Source: SIG636 sp045592105 (GTDB lineage: Bacteria; Bacillota; Clostridia; Oscillospirales; CAG-382). From it: DNA of 64,000 nucleotides. The translations under genes were made by a program, and so were the position numbers. Location: positions 62,001-126,000 of the forward strand of contig JAZNUB010000069.1 of NCBI GenBank assembly GCA_045592105.1, written 5' to 3'. Below are positions 54,252 to 63,145 of the stretch, piece after piece (position 1 is the first letter of the stretch; every line of letters begins with the position of its first letter). The notes beneath the pieces were generated by a model. The model was not told the DNA's origin. It saw nothing but the letters and a program-made list of their open reading frames with translations, and made no database searches.

Positions 54252-55982
54252 GTGAACAAAAAATTATTGCTTGGCAATGCAGCCATCGCCCGCGGCTTGT
54301 ACGAGGCAGGCTGTACATATGTTTCCAGCTATCCCGGTACACCTTCTACCGAGATAACCGAAAACGCAGCGCTTTATGAAGAAATATATGCGGAATGGGC
54401 TCCTAACGAAAAGGTAGCGTGTGAAAGTGCACTTGGTGCTTCCATAGCAGGTGCGCGCGCATTTACCGCAATGAAGCACGTTGGCTTAAACGTTGCGGCA
54501 GACCCGCTTTTCACCTCATCCTACACAGGTGTAAACGGCGGCTTTGTTATTTGCGTTGCAGACGACCCTGCTATGCATTCTTCTCAGAACGAGCAGGATT
54601 CCCGCCATTACGCTATCGCCGCAAAGCTTCCTATGCTTGAGCCGGTTGATTCCGGTGAGTGCTTGGAGTTTGCAAAAGCAGCCTTTGAGCTTTCTGAAAA
54701 ATTTGATACGCCTGTTTTGCTTCGTGTTTGCACTCGCGTTGCACATTCGCAAAGCATTGTAACGCTGTCTGACAGGGAAAACGTTCCTTTGAAGGAATAT
54801 GTAAAGAACCCGCAGAAGTATATAATGAACCCCGGTAACGCTATACGCCGCCATCCCGTTGTAGAACAGCGTATGGTAGATATTTGCGAGTATTCCAAAG
54901 CTTCCGCGCTTAACCGTATAGAGTGGGGCGATAAAAAGATAGGCATAATCGCTTCAGGTGCTTCTTATCTGTATGCTAAAGAGGTTTTCGGCAGCAACGC
55001 ATCCTATCTTAAGCTTGGCATCGTAAACCCGTTGAATGCTGATTATCTTAAGGCGTTCGCAGCAGAGGTTGAAACGGTTTATGTTATCGAGGAGCTTGAC
55101 GGGATTATAGAAGCCTTTTGTAAGGCTAACGGCATTAACTGCATCGGTAAGGACGTTCTTCCTATTACGGGTGAGTATTCTCAACAGCTTCTCGCAAAGC
55201 TTTTACTTGATAAAGAAAACGATTGCGAGGTTTACGACGGTAAGGTTCCTGTGCGTCCTCCGATTATGTGCCCCGGCTGTCCGCACAGAGGGTTGTTTTA
55301 CGTTCTTAAAAAGCTTGGCTTAACCGTGCTTGGTGATATCGGATGCTACACCCTTGGCGGTACTGCTCCGCTTTCTGCACTTGATACTACCATTTGTATG
55401 GGTGCTTCCGTTTCGGGTTTACACGGCTTTAACAAGGCAAGGACTGACAGCGTTAATAAAACCGTTGCCGTTATCGGTGACTCTACGTTTATGCATTCGG
55501 GCATAACAGGTCTTGTAAATATCGCATACAACCGCAGTGTTTCCACGGTGCTTGTGCTTGACAACCATATTACGGGTATGACAGGGCATCAGCAAAACCC
55601 GTGCACAGGTTTAACCCTTAAGAATGTTCCTGTTGAGCCTATCGTTATTGAGGATGTATGTAAGGCTGTTGGTATCAAGCGCGTTCGTATTACTGACCCT
55701 AACGATATCAAAGCTACTGAAGCCGCAATTAAAGAGGAGCTTGCTGTTGAAGAACCTTCCGTGATTGTAGTAAGGCGTCCGTGCGCTTTGCTAAAGAAGG
55801 TAAACTACGGATGTAAGTACACGGTTTCTGCTGATGATTGCCGCGCTTGTAAGATGTGTATGCGTATAGGCTGCCCCGCTATCAGCTTTAAAGATGGCAA
55901 GGCGTTTATTGATTCCACGCTTTGCGTTGGATGCGGCCTTTGTGATACGATGTGCAATTTCAATGCGATAAAGAAGGTGTAA
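54252..55982 (+). CDS. iorA: Indolepyruvate ferredoxin oxidoreductase, alpha subunit
   Basis: A 576-residue TPP enzyme oxidising aryl pyruvates (from Trp, Phe, Tyr) to aryl-acetyl-CoA with ferredoxin. N-terminal LLLGNAAIARG and YPGTPSTE, TPP region with CPGCPHRGLFY, GDIGCYTLGG and GDSTFMHSGITGLVN, and two C-terminal [4Fe-4S] sites (CRACKMC...C and CVGCGLC...C). Start taken as GTG 54252 with AAAAGGGG 11 bases upstream; a TTG at 54228 precedes that site. Transcribed with iorB. Confidence 0.95.
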   Translation: MNKKLLLGNAAIARGLYEAGCTYVSSYPGTPSTEITENAALYEEIYAEWAPNEKVACESALGASIAGARAFTAMKHVGLNVAADPLFTSSYTGVNGGFVICVADDPAMHSSQNEQDSRHYAIAAKLPMLEPVDSGECLEFAKAAFELSEKFDTPVLLRVCTRVAHSQSIVTLSDRENVPLKEYVKNPQKYIMNPGNAIRRHPVVEQRMVDICEYSKASALNRIEWGDKKIGIIASGASYLYAKEVFGSNASYLKLGIVNPLNADYLKAFAAEVETVYVIEELDGIIEAFCKANGINCIGKDVLPITGEYSQQLLAKLLLDKENDCEVYDGKVPVRPPIMCPGCPHRGLFYVLKKLGLTVLGDIGCYTLGGTAPLSALDTTICMGASVSGLHGFNKARTDSVNKTVAVIGDSTFMHSGITGLVNIAYNRSVSTVLVLDNHITGMTGHQQNPCTGLTLKNVPVEPIVIEDVCKAVGIKRVRITDPNDIKATEAAIKEELAVEEPSVIVVRRPCALLKKVNYGCKYTVSADDCRACKMCMRIGCPAISFKDGKAFIDSTLCVGCGLCDTMCNFNAIKKV

Positions 55983-55984
55983 TT

Positions 55985-56569
55985 ATGAAACAAACTACCA
56001 ATATAATGATATCAGGTGTTGGCGGTCAGGGCTCATTGTTGGCAAGCCGTATTTTGGGCGCGCTTGCAATAAATAAGGGTTTTGACGTTAAGGTTTCCGA
56101 GGTGCACGGTATGGCACAGCGCGGCGGTAGCGTTGTAACTTACGTTCGCTATTCCGAGGACAAGGTTGCTTCCCCCGTTATTTGTAAGGGTGAGGCGGAT
56201 TTCCTTCTGTGCTTTGAACAGCTTGAAGCAGCGCGTTGGCTATCGTATTTAAAGGTTGGCGGCGTGCTTGTTACAAACACGCAAAAGATTTTGCCTATGC
56301 CCGTTGTTACAGGTGCAGAGGAGTATCCAGAAGGGATAGTTGATGCAATAAAAGCAAAGAACGTTAACGTTATCGCTCTTGATGCGCTAAAGCTTGCGGC
56401 TGAGGCAGGAAGCGAAAAAGCCGTAAACGTTGTGCTTATCGGTGCTTTTGCACGTTTTTGCGAATTCACGAAGGAAGAGGTTGAGGAGTGCATCAGAAGC
56501 TGTGTTCCGCCTAAATTCCTTGATATTAACCTTAAAGCCTTTGAGCTTGGATATAACAGCGCGATATAA
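55985..56569 (+). CDS. iorB: Indolepyruvate ferredoxin oxidoreductase, beta subunit
   Basis: A 194-residue gamma/beta-type subunit of the oxidoreductase: nucleotide-like loop ISGVGGQGSLLASRILG, then VSEVHGMAQRGGSVVTYVRY, a very conserved IorB signature. ATG 55985 follows the iorA stop by 2 bases, with AAGGTG upstream. Confidence 0.95.
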   Translation: MKQTTNIMISGVGGQGSLLASRILGALAINKGFDVKVSEVHGMAQRGGSVVTYVRYSEDKVASPVICKGEADFLLCFEQLEAARWLSYLKVGGVLVTNTQKILPMPVVTGAEEYPEGIVDAIKAKNVNVIALDALKLAAEAGSEKAVNVVLIGAFARFCEFTKEEVEECIRSCVPPKFLDINLKAFELGYNSAI

Positions 56570-56591
56570 ATAATTATTTTTCAAAAAAGGC

Positions 56592-56620
56592 TTGACAAAG
56601 GACGAAAAGCGTTATATAAT
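56592..56620 (+). promoter_or_regulatory. Promoter of rpmB
   Basis: Exact consensus TTGACA (56592-56597), 17 bases, TATAAT (56615-56620). Confidence 0.88.
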
Positions 56621-56653
56621 TAATTGTTATGTAAAATCATTGGGGGTGTCGAG

Positions 56654-56842
56654 ATGGCAAAATGCGAATATTGCGATAAGACGGTTGGGTTCGGTCACAA
56701 CGTTTCCCACTCTAACAGAAAAAGCAGCCGTACTTGGAAGCCGAACATCAGAAAAGTTAAGGCCGTTGTAAACGGTGCAACTAAGTCTGTACATGTTTGC
56801 TCCCGTTGCCTGCGTTCCGGCAAGGTTCAGAGAACTGTCTAA
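56654..56842 (+). CDS. rpmB: 50S ribosomal protein L28 (bL28), zinc form
   Basis: A 62-residue protein starting MAKCEYCDKTVGFGHNVSHS, the L28 hallmark, with the four zinc ligands Cys4, Cys7, Cys49 and Cys52. TGGGGGTGTCG precedes ATG 56654. Single gene with its own promoter and terminator. Confidence 0.96.
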   Translation: MAKCEYCDKTVGFGHNVSHSNRKSSRTWKPNIRKVKAVVNGATKSVHVCSRCLRSGKVQRTV

Positions 56843-56857
56843 TTAAATCGAAAGTAA

Positions 56858-56886
56858 AAAGGCGTAACCGAAACGGTTACGCCTTT
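56858..56886 (+). terminator. Terminator of rpmB
   Basis: A perfect 13-bp stem (56858-56870 with 56874-56886), AAA loop, modest T content after it. It may also stop reading from the opposite side. Confidence 0.82.
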
Positions 56887-56899
56887 AACCTTTTTATGT

Positions 56900-57052
56900 T
56901 TACAGGTAGGAGATAATTATTATTGCTATTATCGCTGCAACGGCAACGCCTGCAGTTGTGTAAGCGATAATGTTTGCAATCTTATTCTTTTTCGCAATTG
57001 TTTCGCGCCTTTTTTCCGCAAGGGAAGAGGCGTTACTTTTTTTCTTAGCCAT
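56900..57052 (-). CDS. Small single-helix membrane protein (50 residues), unknown function
   Basis: A short frame with ATG at 57052 preceded by GGAGG (57057-57062), a strong ribosome site with 4-5 base spacing. The product has a basic, soluble first half (MAKKKSNASSLAEKRRETIAK pattern) and a hydrophobic helix from about residue 25 to 48 rich in Ala and Ile, ending SYL. It lies downstream of gapA on the same strand, past a hairpin. I do not recognise the family; the good ribosome site and coherent topology make it a likely real gene. Confidence 0.65.
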   Translation of the reverse strand: MAKKKSNASSLAEKRRETIAKKNKIANIIAYTTAGVAVAAIIAIIIISYL

Positions 57053-57073
57053 AAAGACCTCCGATAAAACTTA

Positions 57074-57098
57074 TGGGGACTGCACAAAGCAGCCCCCA
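57074..57098 (-). terminator. Hairpin after gapA
   Basis: A stem of ten positions with one A-C mismatch (57074-57083 with 57089-57098) lies 15 bases after the gapA stop. The T run on the minus strand is weak, so some read-through into the 50-residue gene is possible. Confidence 0.65.
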
Positions 57099-57112
57099 CG
57101 TAAATGCATTAA

Positions 57113-58159
57113 TTACTGAAGCTCAGCAAAGTACTTAATGGTTCTAACCATCTGGCTGGTGTAGCTGTTTTCATTGTCATACCAAGAAACAACCTGTACC
57201 TGATAGGTATCATCATCAATCTTTGTAACCATGGTCTGGGTAGCATCGAAAATGGAACCGTAGGTAGAGCCGATGATATCGGAAGAAACGATTTCGTCTT
57301 CATTGTAACCAAAGGAAGCAGAAGCAGCAGCCTTCATAGCAGCGTTGATGCCTTCCTTGGAAACGTCCTTACCCTTAACAACAGCAACGAGTATAGTGGT
57401 AGAGCCGGTAGGTGTGGGAACACGCTGAGCAGAACCGATAAGCTTGCCGTTAAGTTCGGGGATAACAAGGCCGATAGCCTTTGCAGCGCCGGTGGAGTTG
57501 GGAACGATGTTGATAGCGCCAGCGCGAGATCTTCTAAGGTCGCCCTTTCTCTGAGGACCGTCAAGAATCATCTGGTCACCGGTGTATGCGTGAACGGTGG
57601 TCATAATACCGGAAAGGATAGTAGCGTAATCGTTAAGAGCCTTAGCCATAGGAGCGAGGCAGTTAGTGGTGCAGGAAGCAGCGGAAATGATGTTGTCATT
57701 AGCGCTGAGGATGCCTTCGTTTACGCCGAAAACAACGGTAGGAAGATCGTTGCCTGCGGGAGCAGAGATAACAACCTTCTTAGCGCCTGCGTCGATGTGA
57801 GCCTGGCCCTTAGCCTTAGAGGTGTAGAAACCGGTGCATTCAAGAACAACGTCAACACCGAGCTCGCCCCAAGGAAGTTCTGCAGCGTTAGCCTTAGCGT
57901 AGATAGTGATTTCCTTACCGTCAACGATGATGGAACCGCCAACAACCTTGCCTGCATCGTCAAGAGTTTCTTTATAAGAAACCTTGTCAGCAAGAGCGTA
58001 TCTGCCCTGAGCAGAGTCATACTTCAGAAGGTGAGCAAGCATCTTGGGGCTGGTAAGGTCGTTGATAGCAACAACTTCATAACCCTCAGCACCGAACATC
58101 TGTCTGAACGCAAGACGGCCTATGCGGCCAAAACCGTTAATAGCAACTTTTACAGCCAT
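57113..58159 (-). CDS. gapA: Glyceraldehyde-3-phosphate dehydrogenase
   Basis: A 348-residue glycolytic enzyme. NAD fold KVAINGFGRIGRLAFRQ, catalytic Cys in SAASCTTNCLAPMAK, His in TTVHAYTGDQ, and the closing WYDNENSYTSQMVRTI. Start at 58159 (MAVKVAING) with GGAGG 11 bases upstream; the longer in-frame start has no family support. Monocistronic or with the small gene downstream. Confidence 0.96.
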   Translation of the reverse strand: MAVKVAINGFGRIGRLAFRQMFGAEGYEVVAINDLTSPKMLAHLLKYDSAQGRYALADKVSYKETLDDAGKVVGGSIIVDGKEITIYAKANAAELPWGELGVDVVLECTGFYTSKAKGQAHIDAGAKKVVISAPAGNDLPTVVFGVNEGILSANDNIISAASCTTNCLAPMAKALNDYATILSGIMTTVHAYTGDQMILDGPQRKGDLRRSRAGAINIVPNSTGAAKAIGLVIPELNGKLIGSAQRVPTPTGSTTILVAVVKGKDVSKEGINAAMKAAASASFGYNEDEIVSSDIIGSTYGSIFDATQTMVTKIDDDTYQVQVVSWYDNENSYTSQMVRTIKYFAELQ

Positions 58160-58256
58160 GATAAAAAATACCTCCAAAAATTTTTTCTTCAAGCTGTATT
58201 CTATATCATAAATCCAAAAAATACAAGTGTTTTTTGCAAATTAGTTACACTAAACA

Positions 58257-58285
58257 TTGCATTTTTGGTAAAATGATGATATAAT
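58257..58285 (+). promoter_or_regulatory. Promoter of the tadA-metG-tatD cluster
   Basis: TTGCAT (58257-58262), 17 bases, TATAAT (58280-58285), 30 bases before tadA. Confidence 0.75.
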
Positions 58286-58314
58286 AGCCTAACAAATTGG
58301 GGAAAGTTGGATAT

Positions 58315-58800
58315 ATGGACGATAAATTTTATATGAAACAAGCCATAAAAAGGGCAAAGGTTGCTTATAAAGACGGTGAAACTCCGGTGGGGGCTGTTAT
58401 CGTTAAGGATGGCGTTGTTATTGCAAGCGGAAGGAACTATAGAGAGAACAAGAAAAACGCGCTTATGCACGCGGAGCTTGTTGCGATAAACCGTGCTTGC
58501 AAAAAGCTTGGAAGCTGGCGGCTTGTTGGCTGTGATTTGTACGTTACTTTGGAGCCGTGCCCGATGTGTGCGGGTGCCGCAATTAATGCGCGCATAAGGC
58601 GCGTTGTTTACGGTGCTTCAGATGGTAAAGCGGGCTCGTTTGGCAGCCTTGTTAATTTAAATGATTATCCGTATAACCATAAGCCCGAAATTGTAAGCGG
58701 CGTGTTGGGAGAGGAATGTGCTATGCTGCTTTCCGATTTCTTTAAGGAGCTGCGTATTAAAAAGAAAAATAAGCCTTATATCAAGGAGGAAAATATATGA
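58315..58800 (+). CDS. tadA: tRNA adenosine(34) deaminase
   Basis: A 161-residue zinc deaminase forming inosine at tRNA position 34. HAELVAI gives the zinc His and catalytic Glu, PCPMCAGAA the two Cys, and GSFGSLVNL fits TadA rather than cytidine deaminases. ATG 58315 is chosen over a TTG 18 bases earlier. The stop overlaps metG (ATGA). Confidence 0.93.
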   Translation: MDDKFYMKQAIKRAKVAYKDGETPVGAVIVKDGVVIASGRNYRENKKNALMHAELVAINRACKKLGSWRLVGCDLYVTLEPCPMCAGAAINARIRRVVYGASDGKAGSFGSLVNLNDYPYNHKPEIVSGVLGEECAMLLSDFFKELRIKKKNKPYIKEENI

Positions 58801-60740
58801 AAGAAAAATATTATATTACAACTGCAATTGTTTACACCTCGCAGAAGCCTCATATAGGCAATATGTATGAGATTGTGCTTACCGACTGTATTGCGCGTTA
58901 TAAGCGCCAACGTGGGTATGATGTGTATTTTCTAACAGGCACCGATGAACACGGACAAAAAATACAAAACTATGCCGAAAAAGCGGGTGTTACCCCCAAA
59001 GCTTACGTTGACGGCGTAACCGAAGGCATAAAGGATATGTACCGTCTTTTTGATATCAGCTATGATGGCTTTATCAGAACTACCGATAAAAAGCACGAAG
59101 AAACCGTGCAGAAAATCTTTAAAAAGCTTTATGAGCAGGGCGATATTTACAAGGGCGCATACGAGGGTATGTATTGTACCCCCTGTGAATCTTTTTGGAC
59201 AAGCGCACAGTTAAAGGACGGTTGCTGTCCTGACTGTGGCGGCAAGGTTTCCCCTGCGAAGGAGGAGGCGTATTTCCTTCGTCTTTCCAAGTATCAGGAT
59301 AAGCTTATTGAGTATATCGAAACACACGATGAGTTTATTACTCCTACCGCAAGAAAGAACGAAATGCTTAATAACTTTCTTCGTCCCGGCCTTCAGGACC
59401 TTTGCGTTTCGCGCAGTACCTTTAATTGGGGTATCCCCGTAAGCTTTGATGATAAGCACGTTATCTACGTTTGGGTTGACGCGCTTTCCAACTATATAAC
59501 CGCTATCGGCTACGATACCGATAACCCTACGGAGCAGTATAAAAAGCTGTGGCCTGCTGATATGCACGTTATCGGTAAGGACATAGTGCGTTTCCACACC
59601 ATATATTGGCCCATTATTCTTATGGCACTTGGCGAGCCGCTTCCAAAACGCGTTCTCGGCCATCCGTGGCTTTTGTTTGGTGAGGACAAGATGAGCAAAT
59701 CCAAGGGCAATGTTCTTTACGGCGATAAGCTTGTGGAGCAGTTTGGGCTTGACGCTATAAGGTACTATCTGTTATCAGAGCTTCCGCTTCTTAACGATGG
59801 TAGTATCACCTACGAAACGCTTATTTCTCGTTGCAATACAGATCTCGCTAATATATACGGTAACCTTGTAAGCCGCACCGCCGCTATGATAAGCAAGTAT
59901 TTTAACGGCGTTGTACCTGCACCTGCAGAGCCTACGGATAAGGACGAGGCTTTGAAGGCGGCCGTTGCTGAATGTAAGGCGGTATTTACCGAAAAGATGG
60001 ACGAATACCGTGTGGCTGATGCGGTTTCTGCTGTTATAACCTTCCTTAAAGCTTGCAACAAGTATATAGACGATACCGCGCCTTGGGTTCTTGCTAAGGA
60101 CGAAGCAAAGCGTGGCGTGCTTGCAAGCGTTATGGCAAACCTTGTGGAGGGTATAAGGCAGGCGTGCGTATTGCTTACACCGTTTATACCTCAAAGCTCT
60201 TCAAAGGTTGCGGCAACCTTTGGATTTGAGGGAGAAGCATTGAAATATGATTCTACAGGCAGTTTTTCTTATTACGCAAGCGGCAAGGCTGTAAATGCAA
60301 GCGGCGTACTTTTCGCAAGAATAGACGAAAAGGCTTTTTATGAAAAGCTTAATGCAGAAAACGAAGCTAAAGCTAAGGCGGAAGCAAAAAAGGCTGAACA
60401 AAAGGAAGAAAAGGCAGTTGAAAAAATCAGCATAGACGATTTTGCAAAGGTAAACCTTATAGCATGTAAGGTTCTTGAGTGCGAGCCTGTTACTAAATCC
60501 GATAAGCTTTTAAAGCTTCAAGTGGATGACGGTAAGGGCGGTAGGCAGGTTGTTTCGGGCATAGCAAAGTTTTATAAGCCCGAAGAGCTTATAGGTAAAA
60601 CCCTGGTTTTGGTTGAAAACCTTAACCCCGTTAAGCTAAGAGGCGTTGAAAGCTGCGGCATGATACTTGCTTCAGGCGAAGAAAACGTTCGCGTTGTGGA
60701 GCTTGATTCTTCCGTACCTGCCGGAACAAAGATAAGGTAA
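58797..60740 (+). CDS. metG: Methionyl-tRNA synthetase with C-terminal tRNA-binding domain
   Basis: A 647-residue class I synthetase. HIGH-equivalent KPHIGNMYE, one CP zinc knuckle (CTPCESF...CCPDCGG), KMSKSKGN, anticodon-binding helical domain, then a Lys/Glu/Ala-rich linker (about 515-540) and an EMAP/Trbp111-like OB domain with CEPVTKSDKLLKLQVD and GRQVVSGIAKFY. This matches the dimeric Firmicute form. Confidence 0.96.
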   Translation: MKEKYYITTAIVYTSQKPHIGNMYEIVLTDCIARYKRQRGYDVYFLTGTDEHGQKIQNYAEKAGVTPKAYVDGVTEGIKDMYRLFDISYDGFIRTTDKKHEETVQKIFKKLYEQGDIYKGAYEGMYCTPCESFWTSAQLKDGCCPDCGGKVSPAKEEAYFLRLSKYQDKLIEYIETHDEFITPTARKNEMLNNFLRPGLQDLCVSRSTFNWGIPVSFDDKHVIYVWVDALSNYITAIGYDTDNPTEQYKKLWPADMHVIGKDIVRFHTIYWPIILMALGEPLPKRVLGHPWLLFGEDKMSKSKGNVLYGDKLVEQFGLDAIRYYLLSELPLLNDGSITYETLISRCNTDLANIYGNLVSRTAAMISKYFNGVVPAPAEPTDKDEALKAAVAECKAVFTEKMDEYRVADAVSAVITFLKACNKYIDDTAPWVLAKDEAKRGVLASVMANLVEGIRQACVLLTPFIPQSSSKVAATFGFEGEALKYDSTGSFSYYASGKAVNASGVLFARIDEKAFYEKLNAENEAKAKAEAKKAEQKEEKAVEKISIDDFAKVNLIACKVLECEPVTKSDKLLKLQVDDGKGGRQVVSGIAKFYKPEELIGKTLVLVENLNPVKLRGVESCGMILASGEENVRVVELDSSVPAGTKIR

Positions 60741-60746
60741 CTTCTT

Positions 60747-61541
60747 ATGCAAAGCGATTTTTTGATTGAAGAAGGCATATTTGATACGCACGCGCATTAT
60801 GACGATAAACGATTTGATGAAGACAGGGAAGATATACTAAGCGGCTTGTTTGAAAGCCGTAAGGTTTATGCCGTTGTAAACTGCGGGTGTGACCTTGCCA
60901 GCTCTGCAAAAAGCTTAGAGCTGGCACATAAATATAAGCGAGTGTATGCCGCCGTTGGCATACACCCGCATGAAGCCGCAAGCGTAACAGATGCTGATTA
61001 CGCGAAGATTGAAGCAATGCTTGCCGATGAAAAAGCTGTTGCGCTTGGTGAGATAGGGCTGGATTATCATTACGATTTCTCCCCGCGTGATGTGCAAAAG
61101 CGTGTGCTTGAAGAACAGCTTTTGCTTGCAGAAACGCTTGGCGTGCCTGTGATAATTCACGATAGAGAAGCGCATGCGGATTGTGTTGAGGCGGTATTAA
61201 GGCACCCCAATGTTCGCGGTGTGTTTCACAGCTTTTCGGGCAGTGCGGAAACCGCAAAGGTTTTACAAAAGCAAGGGTGGTATCTGTCGTTTTCCGGTCC
61301 TGTTACGTTCAAGGACGCCAGAAAGACGATAGAAGCCGTTGCCGCTACCGCTAACGATAGGCTGCTTGTTGAAACCGATTGCCCGTATCTAACGCCCGTT
61401 CCGCACAGAGGGAAACGAAACCACAGCGGATATATCAAGCATATCATAGAAAAAATTGCGGAAATACGCGGAGAAAGCTATGATTTTATTGAAACCTTAA
61501 CGCGTGAAAACGCAAAGAGATTTTTCGGTATAAAGGATTGA
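60747..61541 (+). CDS. tatD: TatD family metal-dependent hydrolase
   Basis: A 264-residue TIM-barrel hydrolase (YcfH/TatD) with DTHAHYDD, GIHPHEA, GEIGLDYHYD, VIIHDREA, FHSFSG and ETDCPYLTP. TatD proteins show DNase or deacylase-type activity; the cell role is unsettled. It lies 6 bases after metG, a common pairing, and is followed by a TatD-associated radical SAM gene. Confidence 0.93.
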   Translation: MQSDFLIEEGIFDTHAHYDDKRFDEDREDILSGLFESRKVYAVVNCGCDLASSAKSLELAHKYKRVYAAVGIHPHEAASVTDADYAKIEAMLADEKAVALGEIGLDYHYDFSPRDVQKRVLEEQLLLAETLGVPVIIHDREAHADCVEAVLRHPNVRGVFHSFSGSAETAKVLQKQGWYLSFSGPVTFKDARKTIEAVAATANDRLLVETDCPYLTPVPHRGKRNHSGYIKHIIEKIAEIRGESYDFIETLTRENAKRFFGIKD

Positions 61542-61548
61542 ATTTATT

Positions 61549-62148
61549 ATGACTGTTTGCTACACCGTTAATAAAGGACTATACATAAATTTAACCAATC
61601 GTTGCTCTAACGCTTGCGAGTTTTGTATTAGGCAAAACGGCGAAGGCGTTTACGGTAGTGACAGTCTTTGGCTTGAGAGAGAGCCGGAGGCTGATGAGGT
61701 TATCGAATGTATAAAAAAATACGACCTAACACAGTTTGAGGAGCTTGTTTTCTGCGGCTATGGCGAGCCTACCGAGAGGGCAGACGTGCTTGTGGCTGTT
61801 GCAAAGGCGGTAAAACAAATGTGTGATATCTCCATTCGCATAAACACAAACGGCCACGGTAACTTGATAAACGGCAGGGACATAACGCCGGACTTTAAGG
61901 AAATTATAGATGTTGTTTCTGTAAGCCTTAACTGCGCTAACGCAGAGGATTATGAAAAAATTTGCCATCCTCGCTTTGGTATAAAAGCTTATGAAGGGCT
62001 TATAGAATTTGCGCGCCTATGTGTACCGCAGGTAAAAAGCGTTGTGCTTTCGGTTGTTGACACAACTATCACCAATGAAGATATAAAGCGTTGTGAGGAA
62101 ACGGCAAAAAGTATCGGTGCTGTTTTAAGGGTGCGCCCGTTTGAATAG
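61549..62148 (+). CDS. TatD-associated radical SAM protein
   Basis: A 199-residue radical SAM enzyme with the [4Fe-4S] motif CSNACEFC (Cys19, Cys23, Cys26), LVFCGYGEPT (Gly-rich SAM contact), RINTNGHGNL and VSVSLNCANAEDYEKIC. It fits the small TatD-linked radical SAM families. The short length leaves room only for a partial barrel. Begins 7 bases after tatD. Reaction unknown. Confidence 0.88.
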   Translation: MTVCYTVNKGLYINLTNRCSNACEFCIRQNGEGVYGSDSLWLEREPEADEVIECIKKYDLTQFEELVFCGYGEPTERADVLVAVAKAVKQMCDISIRINTNGHGNLINGRDITPDFKEIIDVVSVSLNCANAEDYEKICHPRFGIKAYEGLIEFARLCVPQVKSVVLSVVDTTITNEDIKRCEETAKSIGAVLRVRPFE

Positions 62149-62170
62149 TATTTAATAACGGAGGATGTAT

Positions 62171-63094
62171 ATGTTTTGCACGAAATGCGGATTTAACATT
62201 GGAAACACTCCTACAAAGTTTTGCGAGCGTTGCGGCGAACGCTTGCAGGAAATGCCTATTAAGATAAATACCGTTAACCCAATATGCGTTAATACCGTGC
62301 CTGCTCCGTTGGGAAACGAAAACAAGGCTGTTTCTTCCGCGGACATTAAGGCTAAGGTAAAGGAATGTTTTTCCTCTAAGCTGTTTTTGTTCATTACAAC
62401 CGCGTTTTTATTAAGAGTGGTTGCTGATATCGTATCAATAATAAGCGGCTCTACCGATGCTCAACTGCAGCAAAGCATCACTCTTTCGGAGTACGTACCA
62501 TATGGGTACGCAATTATTGCAGATATTGTTATCGAGCTTATAAGGGTTGCATCTAACTTTTTGCTTGCCATATCGCTATGGGTTTTATATTTCGCCGCCA
62601 AAGCCGATGATGGTTACAAAAAAGTAAAAGGCTTTATCACGCTTTTGATGTATACCGTAGCATTTAAATACGTTGCCGTTTTGCTTGTTTTTGTAAAAAC
62701 TATATTCGGCAATACTTTTTCAGCACGGCTTATGAATTTGATTGGCGATAAAGATGGTGTTTCCTTAGGCGTTGTTGATGCAATTATTAACGCAATATTA
62801 GTTATTGTTGCAACCGTAGTGTTTTGTTTCCTAATAAGATCGATTGTAAACGTTAAAAACGCTCTATCTGATAAAGAAGTAGTAAAACGCCCTTTCCTAT
62901 TCTTGGCGATAGCTTGCTTTATCGGTGCATATTTGTGTATTTCGCAATTTGTAGGAGTAATCTTGGATTTTCTGTCTGTCTCAGAGCTTTCGTGGTATCA
63001 TTTCGGCTTAATAAGTGCCGCAGTTTCCGCTGCTTTTTATACCCTTGTTGGTTTCCTTATTATCAAACTGCGCCGCAGTATTCCATGTTGTTAA
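62171..63094 (+). CDS. Zinc-ribbon membrane protein, unknown function
   Basis: A 307-residue protein: an N-terminal zinc ribbon (Cys3, Cys6, Cys18, Cys21), a short linker, then about six membrane segments from residue 70 on. GGAGG at 62160-62164 favours ATG 62171 over ATG 62165. No close family is recognised; similar zinc_ribbon_2-membrane fusions are common in Clostridia. It follows the radical SAM gene by 22 bases and ends before a convergent terminator. Confidence 0.75.
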   Translation: MFCTKCGFNIGNTPTKFCERCGERLQEMPIKINTVNPICVNTVPAPLGNENKAVSSADIKAKVKECFSSKLFLFITTAFLLRVVADIVSIISGSTDAQLQQSITLSEYVPYGYAIIADIVIELIRVASNFLLAISLWVLYFAAKADDGYKKVKGFITLLMYTVAFKYVAVLLVFVKTIFGNTFSARLMNLIGDKDGVSLGVVDAIINAILVIVATVVFCFLIRSIVNVKNALSDKEVVKRPFLFLAIACFIGAYLCISQFVGVILDFLSVSELSWYHFGLISAAVSAAFYTLVGFLIIKLRRSIPCC

Positions 63095-63109
63095 TGCAAA
63101 AAAATGATA

Positions 63110-63137
63110 AAAGCGCCCGTTTTTGCACGGGCGCTTT
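63110..63137. terminator. Terminator between convergent zinc-ribbon genes
   Basis: A perfect 11-bp GC-rich stem (63110-63120 with 63127-63137) and 6-base loop. It ends 9 bases before the stop codon of the reverse gene. Confidence 0.85.
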
Positions 63138-63145
63138 AGCGTTGT

